Assembly (NCBI GenBank): GCA_034359265.1
Contig: CP136898.1
Location: 1,552,501 to 1,616,500 of the forward strand
DNA length: 64,000 nucleotides
Source: Canna indica
Taxonomy: Eukaryota > Streptophyta > Magnoliopsida > Zingiberales > Cannaceae
Direction of reading: 5' to 3'
In this document: piece after piece, positions 44,870-57,862 of the stretch
Layout of the letters: each line of letters opens with the position of its first letter
Numbering within the stretch: position 1 is the first letter of the stretch
The notes under the pieces: model-generated
Databases searched by the model: none
Seen by the model: the letters and a program-made list of their open reading frames with translations, nothing else
Told to the model about the DNA's origin: nothing
Translations under genes and position numbers: made by a program

Positions 44870-47703
44870 CTAATTAGAACCTGCAAAATCACAATAAGTT
44901 AATACCTACACAAAAGGAAAAAATAGTCACAAAGAGATTTAAATCAAAAAATAAATAACAAAATTAAAGTACTAAAATATTTTTACCATTAGGATTTGAG
45001 TCACGACGACTTGACGAAGAAGAATGTAGTACATTATTTGGAGAATTTTCAGGGCAGCTATTGGCTTCTGGCACCTATATGATTTAGAGAGCAATATATA
45101 TAGATGGATCATAAATCTTACAAAAGATTAACAAAGTAAATTATTATACCTCTTTATTGAAAAGTCGATTAGCTGCATTTGCAATATTAGTGATTTCTTC
45201 ATCGCCAAATCGACTCTGAAGTACAGTCAGCATGCCAGTAAATAATCCTTCCAACCCTTTAATCTTCTCCCTTAATTCTTGGTTCTCTTCATACACTTGA
45301 GATGGTGGTTGTTTTGTCTTAGAGGAAGATGCAATGCTACCAACGCATCGAACACGCCCCTTCTTCTCCGGCCCTTTAACTTTTGAATATATGTCATTCT
45401 TCCAAGATGTATATACTTCTGAAGTTTCATCATATTCATTCATAGTAGTTTTCATGTGCTCCTGATATTAAACAAATAAAAATTAAAAGATAACCAAGTC
45501 TAATAGAAAGGACAAGTAAGCAACTCAAAATGAAAACTAATAGGGCAAGACAAACATTAGAAAAGGAGAAAAATTGTGTATCTCCAATATTGGGTGGTTT
45601 AAAATAACATCAGTTCTTTGTTGAACCATGCATACCACATGTCTGGACTTGTATGGAATGGAGGCTTTATACCATGCATATCATCATTGATGAAATAGCA
45701 ACCGTAGTTTTTTGCTTATCCTTTATTCTCTTTCGGGCTGATTTTGCTTTTTGCTTCATGTAGTCACATATTTTTATCAGTATACAAGTTTTGGTGAGAA
45801 TCTGTCAGATCTTGCTTCTTAAGTAGGATAGCATAGTATAGAAGTAGAAAATGTGTGCTTTTTAAAATTTTCAGTGAACAAACAATAAAGCCTACCCAAA
45901 TTTGAAAAATGGTTACTGCAGTCTGATTCTGATATCTTATAATACATTGAATAGCTATCTATGAGATCATCTTTCAACATAGTATAAAATATATACAGGT
46001 AATAGAGCTTAAATCCACTCTACCGCTTGGTAGGATGAAAGGATGGTTGTGACAAATTAAGGACATCAATCTTTTTTGTTAGGTCCATGTAGATTGAGGA
46101 ACATACAATACAAGTTTTAATTGATTCATGTTGGCCAGACACAAATATTACTAGAAAACAAAGTTTAGACTTTTCGTATATCAGACAGTATGCTGAGATA
46201 TACCAAAATTCTTGATGAAAACAATATTTTTCTTATAAAAAAACTGAATACTTCCTGGTGTGAATCTGTATGGCCCAGTATGATCCTTGTTCATTTAAAT
46301 TGTGTTGGATGCATTTATTTGTGACATGAAACAATAGATCAGCTAATTCCAAGATAAACTCTGTTATCCTTTTGTTAGAGTCAAATTGGGTCATTCAAGC
46401 TAAATAATATATCCCTTGTAAACTCTGTTATCCCTTGTAACCTATTAATTTTTCCCTTTAGAACTAAACATATTTATATACCACATGTAATAATTCAAAC
46501 ACCAAAAGTTGAAATATATTTACATACCACCACTTGAGTTGCTCTATCATTTACAATATTTCCATCCTTGCGAGTGCGGCTACCAATGTATATTTGAGCT
46601 CGGGAAGGTGTGACCCCATTAGCTTCCTTAATCTAAATGAATATTTTGAAAAGTCATTTAATTATAAGATCAAAATAAAAAAATTGGCCAAAATAAACAA
46701 GATCAATTACCTTCTCTCGGATAAATTTTTGAAGTGATCTTGTTCCCAAGCAATGAGGCTCATCATATTTTGCACGATTTCCTTTGTTCTTTGAACTAAT
46801 TTCCTATTCAAAAAAATAAATAACAAAATAATTTTTTTATAGTCTTATACACAATTTTACATACTAACAATGATAATTAAAAATCAAAGTGTATTCAAAT
46901 GTCCCACCTTAGCTTTCTCTGTGCACCAGTATCGTACAAGCTTCGTGTATTGATCTTTGTCAACACGGTCATCAGGTATTTTCGCAAGCATTTCTTCCTC
47001 GGTGAGACTATCATCATATCCTCTAAACTTCAAATCAGACTTCCAATACCTCCATTGATCATTCATTTTTCTCATGACCCACTTCTTCGTATCATCATTT
47101 GAAGATGACACAAATTTAAATTTTGACTACAAAAGGAATCAAACAATTGGATATTTCAAGCAATTACAAAGGAAAATTAAGTAGAATAAATTTTAAACAT
47201 GAATTTTACCTCAACTATTCTCCACATTTCATCCTTCATATGTTCTGGCATATGGAGCCAAGATAAATAATCAATTGGGGCAAGGTTAGACATTCTCACC
47301 ATGGTCCCTATAAATCTTGCAAGATCACCATCATCTCCCCCGACTGGTATATGTGTTACGAGATCAACTTCAATAACAGCACGCTCATTTTCATCCAAAT
47401 CCCATATATCAGACATGAGAGAGGGACCTCGAACCTTTCTAGGTTGTTGTGAACCATCTATTTCAACTACAATATATTAGAAGACCTAAATTGATACAAC
47501 TAAAATATCTTCAAAGCATATTAAAGTTTATGTTCATCCTCTATTAGTAATCTAGACATACTTGAAATATCTGTGCTAGGATCAGGATGTTGATCAGAAA
47601 ATTGGGGTTGGTGGTCTAATTGTGTAGGATCTTCGATTTGTGAGTTAGAAGTTTCATCCCGATGTTGCTCGACTACAATATTCAAACGTTTACGTTTTGC
47701 CAT
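44870..47703 (-). CDS. CACTA second gene (Ptta/En/Spm plant transposase family) of element F
   Basis: Eight minus-strand exons, 47703-47562, 47466-47210, 47126-46908, 46803-46711, 46632-46528, 45461-45150, 45074-44987 and 44880-44870, all with GT-AG borders, join in frame into 408 residues. That is close to the 409 of the homologue in A. Landmarks: basic start MAKRKRLN; KKWVMRKMNDQWRYWKSDLK; RVDKDQYTKLVRYWCTEKAK; the family core CLGTRSLQKFIREK and ANGVTPSRAQIYIGSRTRKDG; and a coiled-coil-like segment YEENQELREKIKGLEG. It begins about 1.07 kb after the transposase stop. By analogy with maize TnpA it probably binds subterminal repeats. The exon model is mine and the short last exon is least certain. 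Confidence 0.8.
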
Positions 47704-48769
47704 TTGTTGCCTAAGAAGAAAGGACAAGAAATAGAGAGAATAATAATAATAAATGTAAAATAGAAATGAATGCTTGATATGAATACATTTAAGAAATGGA
47801 TGCATAAAATGATCAAACATCAATCCAAACTATGGAGAGAAGCATATGAGACCTGCAAATTGTTAGTTCATAATGCAACAAAAATATACTCACATACATA
47901 AACATACTGACTTAAGAACAATTTAATGATCATAATCCTAAATCAAAAATAAAGATCTTGATGGTCAAGTAAAGATAAAAAACAACAAGATCACAGCAAG
48001 AGCACAATCAAATAATTTTGTGCACTTTTGAAGCTATTCAATTTGATAAACTATAAATGCACATATATAGATTTTGTGGCTGCAGCCAGCCCCCTATATG
48101 AGCTTTAGGATAGATCCTAAATTGGTAAACAAATTCAGTTATCACAAGTTTGAGAAATAGCTAAAATGATATCACAAGTTTGAGAAATAACTAAAACTAG
48201 TAGGTGGAATATTTAGGACACTTCCTCTGGAGGTGGATGCCTACAAGTAGGCAATATTCCTAGTTCTTGTTGGCATTTTCCAGCGCTGCATTGAGCTAAT
48301 GCTTTGCAATTTGCATATACTTCTATAGATAGAAAATTTAAACTACATGGCAATTCAATAAGGAACAAGATAATAAGTGTGGATCTCAAGTAAACTGTTG
48401 GGATGACATAATGTAACCATGTATAATGTTAGTTTAATCAATCTACCTACTATATGAAGACACTCAACTAATAATTATATTTGGAGAATGATGTGGCTGG
48501 TATCCACAATATCTCTTAAGACTATGCTTAATGCAACAAGTAGATTCAAACAATACAATTATTTCATATACAAGAAGGATAAAGAAGAACTTCTCATGCT
48601 AGTTAGTTAAATTACCTTAGAAAACTTGTAAGCAATGAGAGAGAATTTAAAATGATACTCGAAACAGTTTAATATATCACAAGTTGATACTCGAAAAATT
48701 AGTAGTCCAGGAAAAGTGATGACAGAAAAGATACTAAAATAATTAAAAGCCTAAAAAGTTCATATAAAA

Positions 48770-51700
48770 CTAGATAATATCATCTCGATATTCATCGGTG
48801 GCATCATCTTCAATGAGCTCTTCATCTTCAACGAGCTCTTCATCAACTCCATCAGCATCATCAACATCATTACGAGCCAAGGTCAAATTCTCGAGCACAA
48901 TATTAGAAGTTTCAACAATATCTTGCCCCAAAGGTTCACTGCCCATATCAAATGTGTCTCTTAACTTAACATATTTGACAACGAGCCAATCCTTGTGCCT
49001 TTCATATCTAATGTAAAATACCTTGTTCGCTTGAGATGCTAAAATAAATGGGTCATCCAACAAATTCTCACCCTTGTGGATTAAATAAGAGAAATTAACA
49101 AGGGTCAAACCAAATTTATCCTTCTTAACCCCTCTATTGACATCAACCCAATCACATCTGAAAAGCACGACTTTGTGTCTCCCATGATAGTTCAACTGAA
49201 TAATATCCTTCAGTATGCCAAAAAAATTAATTTCTCCTTCAATAGGATGTCTGTCTCTCGCACTAGCATAGCTTGTTGCATTGACAGACACAACAACTCC
49301 GTTGTTTTGAGTTTTCAATAATTTGTCACGATCTTTAGTGTGAAACCTAAAGCCGTTGACCATAAAACCCGTATATCTCCTTGTTGATTCCAAAGGACCC
49401 TCGGAAAGATACATGATTTCATCGTTTATGTCTACTTTCCCTTCATCACATAAACGTGCCACCTAGATCATTTATCCTGAGTTAGTAAATATACATATAT
49501 ATATGATACATACTTATGCTTATTTAACTTACTCGTGAACGAAACCAGTCAAGAAAACCTTCACTATGTTTCTTTTGGATTTCAAATTCTGATAAACGAC
49601 GTAGACGATTGCTTCTTTTAATAAATTCCTCATGCTCCCTTTATTAAAAATTCAAAAAATAAAAGCCTTAGAACATATAACCGTAAGTATAGTATAGAAA
49701 TTTATCATTAATAACATATCAAGATTTAATTAATTAGAAAGTAATCTTACTTTCGAAAAGGAGCAACCGAATCATAGTTAAATAGCACATAACGATGTGC
49801 TTGCACAAGTGTCCTTTTGTCGAGGTGAACTCTTGACACTCGTTTTCGTTTTCTGACTTTGAACCCTTGATACCTCTTTCTCCCAAGTGGCCGACCAGAT
49901 GTAGGTTTTTCTTCATCAAGCCCATCATCATTTCGAAGAGGTCGATTAAAGAGAGTCTCAACTCTTGATAGATATCGGGAACAAAATGTAAGGCATTCTC
50001 GGGCTATATATCCTTCTGCAATTGAGCCCTCTGGATGAGCTCTATTTCGCACGTAATTCTTAAGTGTCAGAAGAAACCTAATGTAAGGCATGAGATAATC
50101 ATTTTAAAATTCAATATTAGCCAAAACCATAAATACAGGATTTTATAATAAACATTATATACCTTTCAATTGGATACATCCATCGGTACATGACTGGTCC
50201 TGCCACCTTTGCCTCAGCTGCTAAATGAACAACTAAATGCACCATGCTGGTGAAAAAAGATGAGGGAAATATTTTTTCTAGCTCACATAATATGAGAGCA
50301 ACTTGAGACTGGAGTCGGTCAAGATGACTTTCATCAAGAACTTTAGAGCAAATCTCCTTAAAATAATGGCATAACCGAATAATAACCGAGCTCACACTAT
50401 CAGGCAATGACCCACGTATTGCTACAGGAAGAAACTCTTGCATTAAAACATGACAGTCATAACTTTTAAGGCCAATGAGCTTACGTTGATTGAGTATCAC
50501 ACAACGTGAAAGGTTGCATGAAAGCTCATCGGGAACTTTTATCTCTTTCAAAACTTTTAGAAAACTATATTTCTCTTGCAGAGTCATCTGGTAGCAAGCC
50601 TTGGGCATGTACGTGCCATTAGAACCTGGACGACTTTTTGGATGAAGTTCACTCCTTAAGCCCATTTGTTGGAGGTCACATCGTGCTTTATAGTTATCCT
50701 TTGATTTTCCTTGTCCTAACAGCGTACCAAGAATATTATCGGCAACATTTTTCTCAATGTGCATCACATCGAGGTTATGACGCAAGAGATGATACTCCCA
50801 GTAAGGCAAATTGAACAAAATACTCTTTTTCTTCCAACCTCGAGTCAAATCCTCATTTCCCCCATCTCTTAATCTCTCTAATTGTTCTAATATTGAACTT
50901 CCAGAAGCTGGTATAGGTGCACTTCTAAATTCTTGGGTTCCATCGAAAGAGTTCCTATCATATCGAAATCTATGATTATGATCTAGCCATCGTCGATGTC
51001 CCATGTAGCAATACTTCCTGCTATGGTTGAGCCATTTGGACACTGTATCAAAACCACAAGAAGGACAAGCATACTCTCCTCTAGTGCTCCATCCAGATAA
51101 ACTCGCATATGCAGGAAAATCATTAATGGTCCACATTAATGCAACGTGCATCTGAAAGCTTTCATTTGTTGAGGTGTCAAAAGTCTCAACACCCTCATTC
51201 CATAAATCTTTTAATTCTTCAATCAGAGGTTGCATATATACATCAAATTTATCACCGGGACTTTTTGGACCAGGAATAAGCAATGACAATATAAAATTAG
51301 GTTGTTTCATGCACACCCAAAGAGGTAAATTGTATGGTATAAGTATGACAGGCCAAGTGCTGTGAGTGACATTCATTGTCTTGAATGGATTAAACCCGTC
51401 AGAAGCCAAACCTAATCGCACATTTCGAGGCTCAGAGGAGAAGTTGGGATAGAAACAGTCGAATTGCTTCCACACCTTGGAATCTGCAGGGTGTCTCAAT
51501 AACCCATCCTTTGTTCTTTCCTCCTGATGCCATCTCATCAGAGATGCAGTCTTTGAATGCATGAATAACTTTTGCAATCTCGGCTTCAGAGGAAACCAAC
51601 GCAAGATTTTTGCAGCTTTCTTCTTTCTCTTAGAGGTGTCTTGATTGTCATCTTCCAAGTCACCTATGCTTTCTTTCCATCTGGAAGAACCACAATTTGA

Positions 51701-52429
51701 ACATGTTTCTTCATTTTCTTTGTCTTTCCAAAACAACATACAACCGTTAGGGCATGCATGAATCTTCTCATACCCTAGACCTAAGCTCGAAATAATTTTT
51801 TTTATCTCAGGTAAAGACCTCGGCAATGTGTTACCCTCTGGTAGCATATCATTTAAGAGTTCTAGCAGCATGGAAAATGACTTGTTACTCCATCCATTAA
51901 GACACTTTAAATGATAAAGTTGCACAATGCCTGAGAGCTTGGAAAACTTCCTGCAGTTCGGGTACAACTCTTGCTTAGCATCTCTAAGTATATCAAAAAA
52001 TGCACCTGCGGAGTTTCCTCCATGTTTTTCCATTCCTAGGTCATCCCCTAACCGAGTATCAACATCATTAATATTCATGTCTTCCATGTTTTCTTGTGCA
52101 TGCACAAAAAATGCATCATGCACCAAGCCATGCATATCATCTTGAAATCCCGGTTGTTGATCTTCAGAAGTCTGGACGGTTGAAGTAGATGGTTCAGAAT
52201 TTTCCCCATGAAAAATCCACCGTACATAACCTTTAAGGAACCCGTAACATATGATATGGTCATATACATCCATTTCGGAATGCCAATATGCATTTACGCA
52301 CTTCACGCAAGGGCATAATATTTGTCCATCTTTTGACGATTTCTCGAATGCAAACTTCAAAAAATCCAAAGTGCCCCTTATATAATCAGTGCTAGCTCTT
52401 CTCGTGAGACGGATCCAAGATTTATCCAT
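48770..52429 (-). CDS. TNP2-like CACTA transposase of element F, apparently intact
   Basis: Four exons, 52429-50163, 50077-49751, 49638-49533 and 49462-48770, join in frame (PIE|RFLLTLKNYVRN; PFR|KEHEEF; FRSR|VARLCDEG) into 1130 residues. Domains: transposase-associated N-terminal domain (1-75, CPCVKC), Transposase_21 (about 330-620; LGLASDGFNPFK, WTINDFPAYASLSGWSTRG, HNLDVMHIEKNV), DUF4218-like (about 640-790; SYDCHVLMQEFLP, MYRWMYPIERF), DUF4216-like (about 980-1050; NFFGILKDIIQLNYHGRHK, VVLFRCDWVD) and an acidic tail (VEDEELIEDDATDEY). No stop or frameshift was found. The position corresponding to the nonsense codon in A reads GWKKKSILFNLPYW here. It should recognise and cleave F-family ends. 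Confidence 0.9.
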
Positions 52430-54960
52430 ATTTTTAGTACTAATAAAAAAAAAGACCAGTATTAGATAGTTTGATGACCTATCTGAATTAACAAAAAAAA
52501 GACTGATCAAACTTTCAAATTATTTCAACCTAGTCTAGATGTTGTTCTTTTGAGACTAATATAGTTCTCCTAAAGTTTTTCTACTACTATCGTTTAGTGT
52601 ACTCGTGCACATTAGCTTGTTTCCTATTGTTAAAATTTTTTCCTTGTGGGATTGTTTATAGTTGGAAGTTAGAAGGAACACAAAGTTAACTGAGGGTCCA
52701 AATCTACATATTTATATTATAATAACGACATTTTGGTGAGGGTCTTCTGGTGCAGTTTTTATCAAAAAGATATAGCTTAAGTAACTCAATGGGAACACAG
52801 CCACAGTTTGGTTGAGAGATTTGTTTTAACATTTAAGCATAGAGTGACTATACAATTGAGAGCAAGATTAGTGGGGATGAGCAAGCCTTGTATAAACAAC
52901 TAAGGATTTGGATTATAAGACCTCACACCTATCCACTACTATTTTGATCAAAAGAGAAAGACTATCAACAGTCCTAGTCAAGCTTTTTGTTGAGTCAATT
53001 TTCTTCATAAGCTTTGCATGGGTGTCTGATTAGGCCATTCTCAGACTGCCTAAACACATAGCAATTTTCTTTTAGTTACAATCTAAGCACCTAGGTACTG
53101 CTACCACCTAGCCCTAAACTTGTAATTCTTCTCTAAATAATTATTTTTTACAAATAATCACTAGGAAAAGTTAATAAACTGCACTATAAAACAATGAATG
53201 ATACACATACAAATTGTAGGATTTGCATTGAGTTATTGCAAGTACTTTATTCAAACTTATTGCTTGAACTTTTATAATCTGTTTCATGAGAAAATATGAA
53301 ATAATAGAACTTTATTTATTATGATACAACAAAATTTTTAATTGTTAACTTTTCAAAATATATAACAAGCACTTGTTTGTTTGACTGGGCCTCTTTACTA
53401 CCTTTATGCCAGGTCCAATCGAAAATCGTCTAGGTGTTCAGCTTTGGCATTCTCTTGCCATATTGCATCCTTTTATAGGATGCATAAACTCTAGATGTGG
53501 GGACCCTACTACTATAATGAGCTTAAGCAATCGCTTCAGCAACAACTATTGATGTGGATAGGATCAAAAGAAAAAAGAGCCAAACTAATAAATGTTAGTA
53601 TTCAGAGTGGATACAATTTAACTAAGATATTATAGATCCAAATAATGAGAATCTAGATAACAAATTGAGATTTAATTTGAATCAGATCAAATCAAAAAAT
53701 TTGCTTTAACTAATTTAAGCTAGGCTAATAGTTATAACATGTAGGAACCTAGATGGCTAGATTTAATAAAGCACAAAATCATGAGGACCTTTTTGGAATA
53801 GAATTATTACATGATTATATCAAGAGTTTAATTTCAGATTCTAAGAATACTAATAATATTGGATTTCTTGTCATAAATCAATCAATTCATCCTCAAGTTA
53901 CTCTATCTTGTTATGCATTATCAGCTACATTCTTCCATTGGGTAGAATGCCAGAGACTTTGGATGATGTAAACCAATAATGCTTCTTGATGAAATGATGA
54001 ATATGAATGCACAAGCTCTGTTTCCTATTGAATGTTGAGCATGAGGATAACAAGTTATAGTTATAAAAGATGTCTTTACCTTGTTTAGTAGAGCAAGAAG
54101 TCTAACATTGGTAGGATGATTTCTACCTAAGAGAAGCAAAGAGAGTGAAGTGTAACTTCTAGTTTTCTTCGTCCACAATAAGTGTTTTTTTTATAATATC
54201 ATATTAGGAGCAGTTACCCTTTGAGTAGACCCATAGAGAGTGTGACATGAAACAATTGCACCCAAATCCTTTTATGTTGCGCTACGCAGAGTTTTCGGGG
54301 GGGCAGCGCCCCTTGCCAGGGGTGTGGGGGCGGAGCCCCGGAGAATTTTTTGGGCCATAATATTATAAACTTACATATAATATTTGTCTTGTATCTTGAG
54401 AAAACCCTAATAGTTGTACTATACACATGTACTCAGAGCAAAGACATAAATACTAGGCAAAGACATCCATTTAATTTGGCCTTCGATCTGTTTCGTGCTT
54501 GAGTTTTTCAAGAGATTTATTAGTAAGGATCTACACCATTCTTTGTAACTGTTATTCATCTTAATAACAAATTATCAAATGATCAACACTTCAGAAATTA
54601 GAGAAACAACAACATCATTAGTACTACTACATCAGAAATTAGGGAAGAGGAGGCGCAACCCCTTGAAAGAGAGATATAGAGACGAACCAGGTGAGAGACG
54701 AGAGAGAAAGGCGTGTGGTGGGGAAGATCGACGGAGGGAGATCAATGTGCAGAGAACGACGGCGGGCTGTAGACGTGCAGAGAAGAGCGGCGGCAAGATA
54801 TCAGCACACAGAGACGAGCAGCAGATCGGAGACGAGCAGAGGAGTTGATGTAGACGAGCAGCGGATGCGGGAGAGGAAGGCGTGGAGATGAGTAGTGGGA
54901 GCGGATGTGGGAGAGTAAGGGACGATGGGGGTGTTTGGCGCGGGTTATTAGGGCGCGAGC
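52430..54960 (-). other. Leader and promoter-side region of CACTA F
   Basis: 2.5 kb between the transposase ATG and the right subterminal repeats. 52540-54230 is AT-rich without recognisable genes. 54285-54356 is a GC-rich palindromic patch (GGGGCAGCGCCCC, GGGGCGGAGCCCCGG) of the type found in some plant LTRs. The following 54360-54600 could be an LTR remnant, but ends and duplications are not clear. 54640-54960 is purine-rich and GC-rich and reads on the minus strand like a CT-rich 5' leader. Confidence 0.5.
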
Positions 54961-55039
54961 AGGCGAGGTAATTTGGGCGCGAGCAAGCGGGGTAATTTGG
55001 GCGCCGACCAAATATTTCGGTGAGATGAAGATGATGGAA

Positions 55040-55336
55040 ATATTAAAAAAATAAAAAATACAAGTTTGATCGGTAACTTTACTAACGGTTCATAGAATTC
55101 GTTAGTACAAAAAATATTTCACTAACATATTCATGAAATCCGTTAGTAATTTTACAAATGGATAAATAATCTGTCAGTATTAGTTTGATCTACACCAACG
55201 ACAAAGTTTATCTGTTGGTATAGGGTATAACTTTTAGTAATGACTGTTGTTTCCGTTGGTAGAAGTTGCATTTACTAACCAATTTTTTTACCGTTAGTAA
55301 TATTGTCCGTTAGTAGATGACATTTATTTTGTAGTG
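55040..55336. repeat. 5' subterminal repeats of CACTA F
   Basis: ACTAACGG, CGTTAGTA, ACCAACG and TCCGTTGGTAGAAGTTGC motifs in both orientations end in TTTATTTTGTAGTG at 55336. Confidence 0.85.
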
Positions 55337-55339
55337 ATC

Positions 55340-55720
55340 TAGCTTATCTTCATGAACTTTTTGTTTAAGGCCAAGTCATTTTCTTGGAGCTAGTCATTTT
55401 TGCACAAATGATTTTTTTCTTGGAACTAATCATATATTTAAAAACTAAACATCTCTTGTTAGGTCACTAATTTTTAAAATCAAAGAGAAATGGGGGGGGG
55501 GAAGAATTTTTTTCTTTGCTGAAGAAATATTATGAAATTAAACTTGAACATCAAATTGTCTTGCCCTTTAGCCTTCAATGTCATTCTAAAAGGTATGATC
55601 ATCTGAACTCAAAAACTCAAAATGATGTAGTAGAAAGAAAAGATAAAGGATCATATAGTAGATTTAAAGATGGATATGGTAACTGAGAGATATTAGTAAA
55701 GCAAACTACAAAGTGATGGA
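55340..55720. other. Intergenic flank right of CACTA F
   Basis: Low-complexity AT-rich DNA with a run of G at about 55491-55501. No gene or terminus is seen. Confidence 0.4.
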
Positions 55721-55721
55721 A

Positions 55722-56908
55722 GATCGATGGATGTATCAAAATCTATTGACAGTGGCTTCTGTCCTTCGAGCCACAAACACATGCACACTGAATAAGATCG
55801 TTGGATGTGTAAAAATCTATTGACAGTGGTTTCTGTTCTTCGAGCCACAAAAACACACACTGAACTGAATAGGATGTGTCAAAATCTATTGACAGAGGTG
55901 AGCGAACAATGTTGGTATGCTCTTGCCTAAATCTAACTTGTTAAGATTGAGAGGAAAAGGCAGCGTGCTTCTTACCTCAGCAGAAGATTGTTCCTAGAAA
56001 GAGCAATAAAGGAAAAGTAGCCAAGCTGAACATATAAAGTTAGTTCTCATAGCTTGCTTCAAATTAGTTCTTAATTAAAAGTAATATTTTGAGTATAATG
56101 CTAACGTAGCTAACATTTGCATAAAGGAGCCCTTTGTTTTGATATTGTTGTTGGCCAAGGAAGTACCGGAGAATCTTTTAATGCTATGTTGGAACCAACA
56201 TCCATTTCTTAGTACGCTTTCTGATATTTGTAGGCATGGTACTATATTTAATGAGAACTTTTAGGAATATTATGTTTGTTAACTTGATATGTCAATATTG
56301 CATGTCTGTACACACTTTTTGCTGATATACTTGAGAGTTTTCTTTTACAGTTGACCAATATACTTTGGAGTATATAATATAACATTTTTCTTGCAATATT
56401 GTCGTATTAATATTATGGTATATATCTTCATAAATAAATTTAAATGATTGTATTACTTAATTATTTGTAGTTGGTGTCAGCTTGAATAAAATTTTAATTT
56501 TAATTTTTTTTAAATAGCTAAAGAAAATTGTGATTTTAATTGAATATACTTATCAGAATATACTTATATACTTATCAGTATACTAATAAGTTTCATATTT
56601 TATCAGTATATACTTATCATTATACTTTATCAGCATATACTTTAATTATCAGTATATACTTTAATTATCAGTATATACTTTATCAGTATATACTTATCAG
56701 TATAGTATAATGATAATTAAGTATATACTGAAAAGAGAAGTAGCCTCCTTAGTGATAGTTCCATTTTACATGAAACAAAGCTCTAAAAACATGATACTTC
56801 CATTGTTTAATGAGTTTTGTTGTTTCATATTATTCAGTTGAATTTCTGCTACTGATATGCATCTATACATTTAGCTACTAATTATTATTGTATTCATGTC
56901 TGCTATTG
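55722..56908 (+). repeat. Duplicated flank of the acyl-CoA synthetase fragment, copy 2
   Basis: Matches 31910-32935 almost throughout, with one extra tandem unit at its start (three ATCTATTGACAG units rather than two), an extra segment at about 56123-56165 (CCCTTTGTTTTGATATTG), and a longer ATCAGTATATACTT array (about 56545-56725). The acyl-CoA synthetase exons do not follow. Repeat P begins instead. Confidence 0.85.
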
Positions 56909-57822
56909 CTATCCCAATTATATCAAGTAAGAACATGGTACATGTGCTATATCCCAATTATATATTGCAAACTAAACATATGATAAATTTCATGCTTCCA
57001 TTATTAATCCTTATTTTGTAATTAGATTCTTAATTAAGCTTTTAATGTTAACTACTAAAAACACAATCAAACAATTTTAGTGGATTTATTGATTTTTGAT
57101 TAACTACAATAAATTTGAATTAGGGTTTCAAGTAGCTCACTCGAGTGGATTTAATTTACACAACTAGAGTCTGGAGTGATGTCGATATATATATAATTGA
57201 ATCATAAGCTTCAATTATATAACAAAAAAGGAACAAGCTGGCATCTGCATAATTAATTATTTAATTCCCATCTTGCTGGCTGCATGCGGTGGGTTATGAT
57301 CATAAATAAACAAAATATGCCCTATTTGGAAGGAAATGAATAATATAATATTACAATAGCCTGTGGGTGAGAGAGACCACCAACGTCTCTTCCAGTTTTC
57401 AATAATGCAACCTAATTATGTTGCAGTTTGATTCAATTGGGAATTTATTTATTGCTAAATTAATTACACGTGCTCATCCTTATCTTATTATATAGATGAG
57501 TTCGTTACCTATTTTATCCTTAGACTATAGTTCGATTACCTAGTGGATTCCTAAATTCATGTAATTATAGTGCAGAAAAATTCATGTAATTATAGTGCAG
57601 AAAAATTAAAAGAATAATTAAATATATGTGAATATGAGCATGATAATCATTAAATGTCGGTAGAATAAGACATGCTTGATAGAATATAAACTATGCATTA
57701 GTTAGACTTGAATTTTGACAATAATATTAATTTTAATTGATGATATTTTAAAAATAAACAAGACTTTAATATCCAAAAATGATTAATCAATGTTGGTGTC
57801 AAGTCAATCATAAAAAACACTA

Positions 57823-57862
<40 letters not shown>

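Larger units (their letters stand above)
44059..55336 (-). mobile_element. CACTA (En/Spm) element F, 11.3 kb, complete
   Basis: Termini CACTACAAAATAAATG match as inverted repeats over about 28 bp with two mismatches. The element is flanked by a perfect 3-bp target duplication ATC (44056-44058 and 55337-55339). Both genes lie on the minus strand: a four-exon transposase (52429-48770), then an eight-exon second gene (47703-44870), both without visible lesions. Subterminal ACTAACGG / CCGTTAGT repeats occur at both ends. By structure this is the best candidate for a recently active, possibly autonomous element in the window. Confidence 0.93.

Noticed and set aside
54579..55011. Arg/Glu-rich frames near the right end of CACTA F
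   Set aside because: Purine-rich leader sequence, with frames on both strands and no conserved motif.
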